From: Candidatus Caccousia avicola | Lineage (GTDB): Bacteria > Bacillota > Clostridia > Oscillospirales > Acutalibacteraceae | Length of the DNA stretch: 35,172 nucleotides | NCBI GenBank assembly: GCA_018712435.1 | Contig: DVGZ01000057.1 | Span: 1 to 35,172, forward strand | Reading direction: 5' to 3' | In this document: in pieces, positions 8,380-16,081 of the stretch | Layout: every line of letters starts with the position of its first letter | How positions within the stretch are numbered: the first letter of the stretch is position 1 | Position numbers and translations under genes: made by a program | The notes under the pieces: model-generated | What the model was told of the DNA's origin: nothing | Databases searched by the model: none | The model's input: the letters and a program-made list of their open reading frames with translations, nothing else

Positions 8380-9792
8380 ATGAATACGGCTGCAAGCGGA
8401 GGAAGGCTCAAACGCCTGTTTTCCGCGCAGGATATGTCTCTGGGCGCGCCCTGGAAACGGATCCTGGAATTTTCCCTGCCGATGCTGATCGGCAACCTGG
8501 CCCAGCAGATGTACAACACGGCGGATTCGGTCATCGTGGGTATCTATGTGGGGGATAACGCCCTTGCCGCCGTCGGCAGCGCGTCCCCAATCCTGAACCT
8601 GCTGCTGGCGCTGTTCGTCGGCATTGCGACGGGCGCGGGAATTTTGGTATCGCAGTATTTCGGCGCGAAGGAACGGGACCACCTGGCGAACGTCATCGGC
8701 AACTGCATGACGCTGACGCTGCTCGCGTCCATTATCATTATGGTGGTCGGGCCGCTCGTGACGCGCCCGCTGCTCACGATGCTCAACACGCCCGCGTCGA
8801 TTCTGAACTGGTGCACCGATTACCTCAACATCTTTTTCCTGGGGATCGTCGGCTTCGCGGCGTACAACATCCTGTCCGGCGTGCTGCGCGGTCTGGGGGA
8901 TTCGCTCTCGGCGCTCGTGTTCCTGATTGTGGCCACGGTGCTGAACATTGGTCTGGATCTCTGGTTTGTGGCCGGGCTTCACATGGGCGTGGCGGGCGTG
9001 GCCTTCGCCACCGTCATCGCGCAGGCGATCTCCGCCGTGCTGTGCTGCCTGAAGCTGTTCCGCATGCACGACGTGTTCACGCTGCGCGCGGCGCACCTGC
9101 GGCCGGTGCGGCAGTATGTGGGGAAAATCATCCGTCTCGGCGTGCCCTCGGGCGTGACGCAGGCGATTTTCTCCATGGCGATGCTGGTGGTGCAGTCACT
9201 GACCAACAGCTTCGGGGAAGCGGTCATTGCGTGCAACGTGATTGTCATGCGTGTGGACGGCTTCGCCATGATGCCGAACTTCACCTTCGGCCAGGCGATG
9301 ACGACCTTCACCGGCCAGAACGTCGGCGCGGGAAAGCCGGAGCGCGTGCGCGCCGGGGCAAAGCAGGGAACGCTGATGGCGCTCGTGTGCGCTATCGCGC
9401 TGACGCTGTGTATCCTGCTGTTCGGCCGGTCGCTGATGTCGATTTTCACCAGCACGGCTTCGCTTGTGGAGCTGAGCTACCACATGATGAGCATTCTTGC
9501 CGTGGGGTATATCGCGATGGCTGTGACGCAGAGCTTGTCCGGCGTGATGCGCGGCGCGGGCGACACGATGACGCCCATGTGGATTTCCATTATCACCACC
9601 GTGGTGCTGCGCGTGCCGATCGCCTATGGCCTTGCGTTCCTGACCCGCAGCCCCGATTATCCGGTGGGCCGTCCGGAGTCCGTTTTCATCTCGCTGCTCG
9701 CGTCCTGGGTGCTCGGCGCGCTGATCACGCTGGGAGCCTACCGCATGGGGCGCTGGCGCAGAAAGTGTGAAGCAAAGGAGGAAACGCTTTGA
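8380..9792 (+). CDS. MATE-family multidrug/cation antiporter
   Basis: 470 residues, normal for MATE proteins, with about twelve hydrophobic segments in two homologous halves. The N-terminus has the typical MATE signature: PWKRILEFSLPMLIGNLAQQ, then YNTADSVIVGIYVGDNALAA. The second half begins near residue 245 (KIIRLGVPSGVTQAIFS). Such proteins export organic cations or other small molecules using a Na+ or H+ gradient; the substrate cannot be read. A GGAGGAGGAAG SD precedes the ATG. Its last codons carry the AAGGAGG that drives the next, truncated gene, which overlaps the stop as TTGA. Confidence 0.92.
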   Translation: MNTAASGGRLKRLFSAQDMSLGAPWKRILEFSLPMLIGNLAQQMYNTADSVIVGIYVGDNALAAVGSASPILNLLLALFVGIATGAGILVSQYFGAKERDHLANVIGNCMTLTLLASIIIMVVGPLVTRPLLTMLNTPASILNWCTDYLNIFFLGIVGFAAYNILSGVLRGLGDSLSALVFLIVATVLNIGLDLWFVAGLHMGVAGVAFATVIAQAISAVLCCLKLFRMHDVFTLRAAHLRPVRQYVGKIIRLGVPSGVTQAIFSMAMLVVQSLTNSFGEAVIACNVIVMRVDGFAMMPNFTFGQAMTTFTGQNVGAGKPERVRAGAKQGTLMALVCAIALTLCILLFGRSLMSIFTSTASLVELSYHMMSILAVGYIAMAVTQSLSGVMRGAGDTMTPMWISIITTVVLRVPIAYGLAFLTRSPDYPVGRPESVFISLLASWVLGALITLGAYRMGRWRRKCEAKEETL

Positions 9793-9900
9793 TTTACTGG
9801 TTTTCCGCCACGGGCAACAGCCGTTATGCCGCCCAGGCAATCCGCGCCGCCACCGGAGATATGTGCGTCGATCTGCTTCCGCTTCTGCGGGAGGGCGGCG
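9789..9900 (+). pseudogene. 5' stub of a flavodoxin-like gene (EFR1-type), truncated
   Basis: A TTG start overlaps the MATE stop codon, with AAGGAGG 7 bases upstream, so translation would be coupled. The first residues MIYWFSATGNSRYAAQAIR match the N-terminus of EFR1-family ferredoxin/flavodoxin proteins, including the FMN-phosphate loop SATGNS. After about 37 codons similarity ends and the DNA runs into a strong terminator; the rest of the frame is read-through into unrelated sequence. Intact members are around 250 residues with two 4Fe-4S motifs, none of which is here. This is a decayed gene or a rearrangement scar. Confidence 0.65.
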
Positions 9901-9913
9901 CGCAGATCGGCGC

Positions 9914-9950
9914 GGCCCCTGCGCGGCGTGCTGCCGCGCAGGGGCCTTTT
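9914..9950 (+). terminator. Intrinsic terminator after the MATE gene
   Basis: A perfect 14-base-pair stem, GGCCCCTGCGCGGC with its complement, closes a 5-base loop (GTGCT) and is followed by TTTT. It ends plus-strand transcription from the MATE gene. The convergent alpha-mannosidase gene stops 48 bases downstream; in that direction the hairpin has no T-run. Confidence 0.88.
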
Positions 9951-9997
9951 CGCGCGGGCAGCCAAAAAGAGATCTGCTATTCGGCTGTCCGGGTGTC

Positions 9998-12900
9998 TTA
10001 CAGGGTGAATTTGATCGTCTTGATCTCAAACGGGCGCAGCGCCAGGCGCAGCTTTTTCTCGCTGTGCGCTTCGCCGTCGAGCCGTTCGAGCAGGTTGCAT
10101 TCGCACCAGCTCTTGAAGGGGAAGGCGGTCGGAATGGTCACGGAGGTGTGACGGCCTTCCTTCTCGTGCAGGCGCAGGATCAGGGCCTTGCCGTCCTCGG
10201 CGGGCTTCACGGCGTCGAAGGTAACGCCCAGCAGATCCGCCGGGAACAGAGCGGGCAGCTCCGCCGCGCCGGAGAACACGATCGGGGGATCGTTGATTTC
10301 CCAGGATTCGCGGTCGACGTTTGCCTCATACCACTCGCCCATATGCAGATAGAGCGAGTAGGTGAATTCCTGCGTCCCCGCGTCGGCGGTGTAGTCGGGG
10401 GAGTTCGAGCTTTTGAGCAGCGTCAGGCGCAGAGTGCCGTCGTGCACGTCGTAGCCGTATTTGCTGTCGTTGAGCAGGGCCGCGCCGTAGCCGGATTCCG
10501 AGAGATCGGCCCACTTGTGGCCCACGGATTCAAACTTCGCGTACTCCCAGCTGGTGTTCTTTGTCGTCGGGCGCTCCATGCTGCCGAACTGGATGTCGAA
10601 CCGGGCGCGTCCGCTGCGCAGGATGGTCGGGAAGGCCACCTTCAGAAGCGTCTCGCGCTCGTTCCACTCCACCCGCGTCGCGAAATCGATCCGCGTGCGG
10701 TGCGGGTAGACGGTGAGACGCTGGACGAGCGTGGATTTGCGGAACGTGAAGCGGAATTCCGCCACTGCGCGCACGGCGCTGTTTTCCACGATCGAGACGC
10801 GGCTGGGGGAGGGCAGCTCCCACGGCTTTCTCTGATGCGAATATTCGAGCTCCCATGCGTCGTATTCGCGCGGACGGTCCTCATAGAGCGTCAGGGCGTT
10901 GGCCTCGGCTCCCTCGGGAACGAGCTCGCGGTTTGCCTTCTTGTCATAGATGCTCACAAGGCGGCCGGCCTTGTTCCACAGCAGGCGCAGAGCGTCCGTC
11001 TCCAGCCCGTGGGCCAGCACAGTGGCACAGCCGGGGGCGGCGGGAGCGGGACCGTCTTTGAGCACAAGCTTCTGCGCGCTTTCGGCGGGCAGGCGCAGGG
11101 CGACGGCGTTTCCGCTCTGCGGCGGGATCGTGCCGTCCGGCAGCTCCGCGTGACGGTTCCCCAGTTCTCCCGGCAGCTCCACGACGCTCTCGCGCTGCCA
11201 GTTCGCGTTGTTCCAGACCGTCAGAACGTTTTCGGCTCCGTCCGCGGCGGCGGCTGTCTCCATCGCTTCGCGGGCGAGGGCTTCCGCCTGTCCGTAGAGC
11301 ACATGGCAGTCCTCGTAGACCTCGCGGATGGAGGAGCCGGGGATGATGTCATGGAATTGCAGGCAGAGGACGGTTTTCCAGGCTTCGGCCAGCTTTTCGC
11401 GCAGGGCGGACACATCCTCGCCGCGCAGCATCGCGCGGGAGACGGCCTCCTCGGCGCTGCGCAGAAGGAACTCCATGCGGCGGTTCATCTTCTTGTTGTA
11501 CGCCTGGGAGGTGTAGGTGCCGCGGTGGAATTCCAGATACAGCTCGCCGTCCCAGACGGGGACATAGGCGTGGCGGCGGTTTTCCTCCACCGTGCGGTGC
11601 AGATGCGCGCAGAAGTTGTCCACGCGCTCCTGGCGGACCTCCGGCATGCCCGGAATCCGGCCCATGCGGCGCGCGTGCTCGATCATATCGCGGTTCGGTC
11701 CGCCGCCGCCGTCGCCGTAGCCGTAGGAGACGAGCAGCTCCGTGTTCAGCTCCTTGTTGTGGTAGGCGTTCCACACGCCCTTGATCGCCACGGCGTCCGT
11801 CAGGCCGTTGTAGGTGTACATCCGCTCGCCGGGCGCGGAGGTGGTGATGAAGTGCGTCAAAACGGAGGTGCCGTCGATGCCGCGCCACTCAAAGGTGTCG
11901 TAGGGCAGGACGTTCTGGTCGTTCCAGCTGATCTTCGTCGTGATGAAGGTGTCGATCTCGCTCTGCTTCAAAATCTGCGGCAGGGCGGCGGAGTAGCCGA
12001 ACACGTCCGGCAGCCAGAGGAAGGTGCTCTTGTTGCCGAACTCGCTCTCAAAGAAGCGCGTGCCGTAGAGCAGCTGGCGCACGAGCGATTCGCCGGAGGG
12101 CAGGTTGCAGTCCGCTTCCACCCACATGCCGCCCGCGGGCTCCCAGCGGCCCTGCGCGGCGCGGCGGCGGATCTGCTCGAAGATCTCCGGATAATCGTGC
12201 TTGATGAAGTCATACTGCTGCGGCTGCGTGTGCAGGAAGATGTACTCCGGATATTCCGTCATCAGGCGGTTGACGGTGGAGAACGAACGCGCGCACTTTT
12301 CGTGCGTGTGGCACAGCCGCCACAGCCACGCCGTGTCGATGTGCGTGTGTCCCACCACGTCCACGATGACCTTCTTTTCCTCCTGCGGCAGCTCCGCTTC
12401 CAGGAAGGAGACGGCGCGGGCCGCGGACGCGAAGAATTCCTCCGAGCCGAGGTCGGACGTGTCCACCAGATCCCACGCCTTCGCGGCGAGGTTCAGGACG
12501 CGCTGCTTCTCCGGGTCATTCTCGTCGAGCATCCGGTGCGCGCCGAGCAGGCAGGTCAGCCAGTAGTAGAGGCTGTCCGCGCCCTCGTCGAGGATGGCAA
12601 GCTCGGCCATGTGGAATTTGTGGTCGTTCGGGTGCGGCCTGCCGCCGCCCACCAGGCCGGACCACAGGCGGAACTGCAAATGCAGCTCCTGTCCCGGGCG
12701 CGCGTGCAGCGGCACGTCCTGATGGTTCTGGTCAACGCCCTGGTACGGATGGCCGTCCAGATACAGCAGGCTTTCAAAGCCGCTGTTGTTGCCGCCGCCC
12801 GTGATGCCGAAGTCGAAGCGTCCCCACAGGCTGCCGGTGAAATCCTGCGGCACCTCCACCGTGGCGTCCAGCCACAGGTAGCGGTCGTAGCCGCTCCAGA

Positions 12901-13075
12901 TTTCGCCGGGGCGAAGCTCCTGCGGGCCGAACGAGACAGGCGGCTTTGCGCCCAGCTCGCCGCTGTCCTCCGCCGTCAAAAAGGCGGGGATCGGCGCGTG
13001 CTTTTTCCAGCGCTCCTCGCGCAGACGGGAGGCGGCGCGGCTCAGGCGCTCATAGTCGTAGGAATAAAATGGCAT
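9998..13075 (-). CDS. Alpha-mannosidase, glycoside hydrolase family 38
   Basis: 1025 residues, the usual size of cytosolic GH38 enzymes. An N-terminal accessory region (1-235) precedes the catalytic barrel. Visible are the zinc site VGHTHIDTAWLWR (ligands expected at His245 and Asp247) and WLPDVFGYSAALPQIL with nucleophile Asp357. The C-terminal half is the beta-sandwich region, ending with PFEIKTIKFTL. There is no signal peptide, so it acts in the cytoplasm on imported mannosides or mannan fragments. The SD GGGGGAG is about 9 bases before the ATG. It stands alone on the minus strand with its own promoter; no transporter or regulator is adjacent. Confidence 0.94.
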   Translation of the reverse strand: MPFYSYDYERLSRAASRLREERWKKHAPIPAFLTAEDSGELGAKPPVSFGPQELRPGEIWSGYDRYLWLDATVEVPQDFTGSLWGRFDFGITGGGNNSGFESLLYLDGHPYQGVDQNHQDVPLHARPGQELHLQFRLWSGLVGGGRPHPNDHKFHMAELAILDEGADSLYYWLTCLLGAHRMLDENDPEKQRVLNLAAKAWDLVDTSDLGSEEFFASAARAVSFLEAELPQEEKKVIVDVVGHTHIDTAWLWRLCHTHEKCARSFSTVNRLMTEYPEYIFLHTQPQQYDFIKHDYPEIFEQIRRRAAQGRWEPAGGMWVEADCNLPSGESLVRQLLYGTRFFESEFGNKSTFLWLPDVFGYSAALPQILKQSEIDTFITTKISWNDQNVLPYDTFEWRGIDGTSVLTHFITTSAPGERMYTYNGLTDAVAIKGVWNAYHNKELNTELLVSYGYGDGGGGPNRDMIEHARRMGRIPGMPEVRQERVDNFCAHLHRTVEENRRHAYVPVWDGELYLEFHRGTYTSQAYNKKMNRRMEFLLRSAEEAVSRAMLRGEDVSALREKLAEAWKTVLCLQFHDIIPGSSIREVYEDCHVLYGQAEALAREAMETAAAADGAENVLTVWNNANWQRESVVELPGELGNRHAELPDGTIPPQSGNAVALRLPAESAQKLVLKDGPAPAAPGCATVLAHGLETDALRLLWNKAGRLVSIYDKKANRELVPEGAEANALTLYEDRPREYDAWELEYSHQRKPWELPSPSRVSIVENSAVRAVAEFRFTFRKSTLVQRLTVYPHRTRIDFATRVEWNERETLLKVAFPTILRSGRARFDIQFGSMERPTTKNTSWEYAKFESVGHKWADLSESGYGAALLNDSKYGYDVHDGTLRLTLLKSSNSPDYTADAGTQEFTYSLYLHMGEWYEANVDRESWEINDPPIVFSGAAELPALFPADLLGVTFDAVKPAEDGKALILRLHEKEGRHTSVTIPTAFPFKSWCECNLLERLDGEAHSEKKLRLALRPFEIKTIKFTL

Positions 13076-13131
13076 AAGACAAAACTCCCCCTTTACGGAC
13101 GCCCTCTATGTTCCGGCAGTCCGTACCTCCC

Positions 13132-13159
13132 ATGATAGCGAATTTTTTTTATTTTTCAA
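13132..13159 (-). promoter_or_regulatory. Predicted promoter of the alpha-mannosidase gene
   Basis: On the minus strand TTGAAA (13154-13159) and TATCAT (13132-13137) are separated by a 16-base AT-rich spacer. The start would be about 50 bases before the ATG. Confidence 0.5.
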
Positions 13160-13207
13160 TAGGACTTGTTTGAAAATAAAGAAAATTCCAATTTTTTTCT
13201 CAGAGCG

Positions 13208-13312
13208 AGCGGCTTTCTCACTTGCAGATACGGTACCGATCAAACAGAACTGACCGTCACGATGCCGTATGATCATGAAGGAAAGCAGATGGAAATTGAA
13301 ATTGGAACATGA
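13208..13312 (+). other. Possible C-terminal gene fragment ending before the AT-rich small gene
   Basis: One plus-strand frame reads SGFLTCRYGTDQTELTVT and then MPYDHEGKQMEIEIGT before TGA. It looks protein-like and AT-richer than the neighbourhood, but no family is recognised and the 5' side runs into poly-T sequence and a stop at 13160. The fragment contains an imperfect inverted repeat (13228-13238 and 13260-13270, arms ATACGGTACCG and CGATGCCGTAT). It may be the tail of a lost gene that preceded the next one. Confidence 0.25.
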
Positions 13313-13357
13313 TAGAATAGGATACAATATATATGAGAATTGTCAGGAGGCATATGA

Positions 13358-13793
13358 ATGAGCTTTCAGTATGATTTCACCCTAACGGAACTGTTGGAAA
13401 AAATGGGTTATACCAAATTTGGATCAGGATGATCCGCCTGTATCCATGCACCATGAGAATGATTCGATTCGCAAATGGAGACCGTATACAAACAGCGTAT
13501 CGGAATTTCTCATGCTGGTTTTTTGCGACGCTTTGTCGTGCGATATGTATGACACGGTGATGGATGTCTTGGAGAAGGACGGATGGGATAACAAGCTGCT
13601 TTCTGAAGGTGAAATCAATCGTTATGCAATCGATTTGAATTGCGTGAAAAAATACCCATCCTTTTATGATGGAAATGCCTTATTGGGCTGTGCCTATGAG
13701 GAAGACAGCCATACCCTCTTATTGATCAAATGGAATGAAAGCACGGGGGAAATCATAAGCGGTATCGCATACAGCAAAGACAAAATTTCATGA
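13358..13793 (+). pseudogene. Small acidic protein gene interrupted by a frameshift; possibly an orphan immunity protein
   Basis: AGGAGG (13345-13350) lies 7 bases before an ATG at 13358 that reads MSFQYDFTLTELLEKMGYTK and stops at 13430. One frame over, an open frame continues from about 13419: DQDDPPVSMHHEND, FLMLVFCDALSCDMYDTV, GWDNKLLSEGEINRYAID, and ends at 13793. A single +1 shift near TTTGG (about 13416) would join them into roughly 145 residues. No family is recognised. Small size, acidity, AT-rich base use unlike the GC-rich neighbours, and isolation resemble polymorphic-toxin immunity genes, but that is inference. It could also be a live gene with a programmed shift or a base error. 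Its 3' end is 3 bases from the convergent GTPase gene. Confidence 0.5.
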
Positions 13794-13796
13794 TTT

Positions 13797-15782
13797 TTAT
13801 TTCCACTCGCAGTGCATGTGCGATTCGGCCTCCTGCCAGGGGACATAATACCCCGCGCCGTGGGAGCAGAACACCGATCCGGCGGGGTTTTCCGTGTCGG
13901 CCTCCGGCTGATAGCCGCGCGCGGCGATGACCTCCGCTTCGTTGTGGCACGGCTCGCACCCGTCAAAGCGGATCGACACCGATCCGCGTCCGCGCGTGAA
14001 GGCGGTCAGCTCCCGCTGATAGTTGAGGAAGGTGGAGACGGGCGCGCGGCCCTCGATGACCGCCGTTTCCCCCTCCTGCACAGGCGGGGAGAAGGTGCCG
14101 TACAGCCGCTGCACGTCGGCCATCACGCGGCCCGCGTACTCCTGCGGCACGGCGGCGGAGAAGGCGCACCACGGCTCCAGCACGCGGCTCTTCGCGTGCA
14201 TCAGCCCCTGGCGGATGGCGCGATAAACGGCTTCGCGGAAATCGCCGCCCTCCGTGTGTTTGAGATGGGCGCGGCCGGTGAGCAGCGTCACCTTCACGTC
14301 CGTGAGCGGTGCGCCGAGCAGCACGCCCTTGTGCTCCTTCTCAAAGACGTGCGTGCGGATCAGGTTCTGCCAGCTCTTTTCGAGCACGTCCAGCGGGCAG
14401 CGGCTCTCAAAGGTGATCCCGCTTCCGCGCGGGCCGGGCGAGAGCAGGAAATGCACCTCGGCGTAGTGGCGCAGCGGCTCAAAGTGGCCGCAGGCGTGCA
14501 CCGTGTCCTCGATCGTCTCGCGGTAGAGCACCTCGCAGTCCCCGAACGTGACGGAGAAACCGAACCGCGTTTCCATCAGCTCCCGCAGGATTTCCAGCTG
14601 CACCTCGCCCATCACATGCACGCGCAGCTCCCGCAGCGGTTCGTTCCACTCCACGGAGAGCGCGGGTTCCTCGTCCTCGAGCGTGCGGAAAGCGGCGAGC
14701 ACGGCGCGCAGGTCATACGACTCGTCCCACTGGGCGCGGGAGAGCAGGACCGGCGTGAGCTCGCGCGGCCCGGCGGGCGGCTGATCCCCCACGCCGTCCC
14801 CGGCGCGCACGGAGGAAAGGCCCGCAGCGCAGCACAGCTCCCCGGCACAGGCCGACTCGATCGGCGTGAGACGGCCGCCCCGGCAGCGCAGAAGTTCCGT
14901 CACTTTCTCGCGCGTCTGCGTCCCGTCCGCCGCGCGGCAGAGCACCTCGTCGCGGCAGCGCAGCGTCCCGGAGGTGATCTTCAGCCAGACCAGGCGGCTT
15001 GCCCCGCGCCGCACCTGGTACGCCATCGCGCCAAAGGGTGCGTCCTCCTTTTCCTCCCAGTCCGTTTCCGTCAAAAGCTCCATGCCGTCCAGAAATTCCC
15101 GCACTCCCTCGCCCCGCAGGGCGGAGCCGGAAAAGCATGGGAACAGCCTGCGCTCCCGCACCAGCCGCCGCAGTTCCGGAAGCCATTCGTCCGGCGCAAT
15201 GGTTCCATCCAGATAACGCGTGAGCAGATCGTCGTCAAGCGGGGCCAGCTCCTCCGCGAGCGCGTTGTTTATTTCCCCGGAAAAGCCGTCGAGCAGGACG
15301 GCGGCGGGGCTGCATTTGCGGCGCAGCTGTGTGAGTGTGCGGGCCGCGTCCGCGCCGGGGCGGTCGATCTTGTTGAGAAACAGCAGTACCGGCACGTTAT
15401 AGTGCGCGAGAAGCCGCCAGAGCGTTTCCGTGTGGCCCTGCACGCCCTCAGCACAGCTCACGACGAGGATGGCGTAATCGAGCGCCGGAAGCACGCGCTC
15501 CATCTCGGCGGAAAAATCGGTGTGGCCGGGCGTGTCGAGAAGATAATAAACGGAGTTGCCCCAGCAAAAATCCGCCTGTCCGGAAAAGACGGTGATCCCC
15601 CGCTCGCGCTCGATCGGCTCCGTGTCGAGGAAGGCGTCCCCGTGGTCGACGCGCCCGCGCTCCCGCAGAGCGCCGCCGAGGTAGAGAAGCTGCTCGGAGA
15701 GCGTTGTTTTCCCCGCGTCGACGTGGGCCAGGATGCCGACACAGATTTTTCTTTTCGGCTCCCGTTCTTCTTTTTCCGCCAT
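13797..15782 (-). CDS. TetM-like translational GTPase (ribosomal protection protein family), function unproven
   Basis: 661 residues, related to EF-G and the TetM/TetO/TetW group. The G domain shows AHVDAGKTT (19-27), RGITV, DTPGHTDF (83-90) and NKID (137-140). The beta-barrel, EF-G-like domains III-V and the C-terminal extension follow. In TetM the tip of domain IV loop III (YSPVS) displaces tetracycline; the aligned segment here, residues 503-516, reads GRAHLKHTEGGDFR and lacks it. The protein therefore belongs to the large Clostridia side group usually named translation factor GTPase, and tetracycline resistance should not be assumed. GGAGGA lies 6 bases before the ATG. Monocistronic. There is no visible TetM-type leader peptide. 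Confidence 0.82.
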   Translation of the reverse strand: MAEKEEREPKRKICVGILAHVDAGKTTLSEQLLYLGGALRERGRVDHGDAFLDTEPIERERGITVFSGQADFCWGNSVYYLLDTPGHTDFSAEMERVLPALDYAILVVSCAEGVQGHTETLWRLLAHYNVPVLLFLNKIDRPGADAARTLTQLRRKCSPAAVLLDGFSGEINNALAEELAPLDDDLLTRYLDGTIAPDEWLPELRRLVRERRLFPCFSGSALRGEGVREFLDGMELLTETDWEEKEDAPFGAMAYQVRRGASRLVWLKITSGTLRCRDEVLCRAADGTQTREKVTELLRCRGGRLTPIESACAGELCCAAGLSSVRAGDGVGDQPPAGPRELTPVLLSRAQWDESYDLRAVLAAFRTLEDEEPALSVEWNEPLRELRVHVMGEVQLEILRELMETRFGFSVTFGDCEVLYRETIEDTVHACGHFEPLRHYAEVHFLLSPGPRGSGITFESRCPLDVLEKSWQNLIRTHVFEKEHKGVLLGAPLTDVKVTLLTGRAHLKHTEGGDFREAVYRAIRQGLMHAKSRVLEPWCAFSAAVPQEYAGRVMADVQRLYGTFSPPVQEGETAVIEGRAPVSTFLNYQRELTAFTRGRGSVSIRFDGCEPCHNEAEVIAARGYQPEADTENPAGSVFCSHGAGYYVPWQEAESHMHCEWK

Positions 15783-15895
15783 AGAAAATCCTCCATTTCA
15801 AACAAAACATATTGTCAGTATATCATGGGAGTTTCGCCTCGTCGAGACATGTTTTTAGATGATATGATATTCCTTTTTTGAGGCCAATAAATTCC

Positions 15896-15924
15896 TTGAC
15901 AGAAGAATTTTCCGGAGATATACT
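15896..15924 (+). promoter_or_regulatory. Consensus-like promoter of the chemoreceptor gene
   Basis: TTGACA and TATACT are exactly 17 bases apart, one of the best sigma-A promoters in the window. The transcript would begin near 15931 and carry a leader of about 150 bases. Confidence 0.75.
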
Positions 15925-15978
15925 CAGGATAGAATAAAAAATTTTGGCATTATTATATAGAAAAACAAGAAAGTGGTG

Positions 15979-16024
15979 AAGGTGCGCTTGCATATCCCGG
16001 GGGGATGAGACAGGCGTACCTTTT
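15979..16024 (+). promoter_or_regulatory. Structured leader hairpin with T-run (attenuator-like) before the chemoreceptor gene
   Basis: AAGGTGCGC (15979-15987) pairs with GCGTACCTT (16014-16022) with one G-U. An inner hairpin ATCCC-GGG-GGGAT forms between them, and the outer stem is followed by TTTTGTTATG. It lies between a strong promoter and the gene, so it may be a transcription attenuator or part of an RNA sensor. CCCC at 16032-16035 could pair with the inner G-run as an alternative fold. It does not match the c-di-GMP, guanidine or fluoride riboswitch signatures I know. Confidence 0.45.
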
Positions 16025-16081
16025 GTTATGTACCCCTAACTGGATTTTCATTGTATTTATTACAAATTAGGAGGCATGCCT

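Noticed and set aside
13797-15782. Calling the GTPase a tetracycline resistance gene (tetM/tetW)
   Set aside because: The diagnostic domain IV loop is absent and sequence similarity by eye is to the wider family only.
15979-16024. c-di-GMP-I or -II riboswitch before the chemoreceptor gene
   Set aside because: The conserved aptamer bases of either class are not found; only a generic hairpin with T-run is supported.
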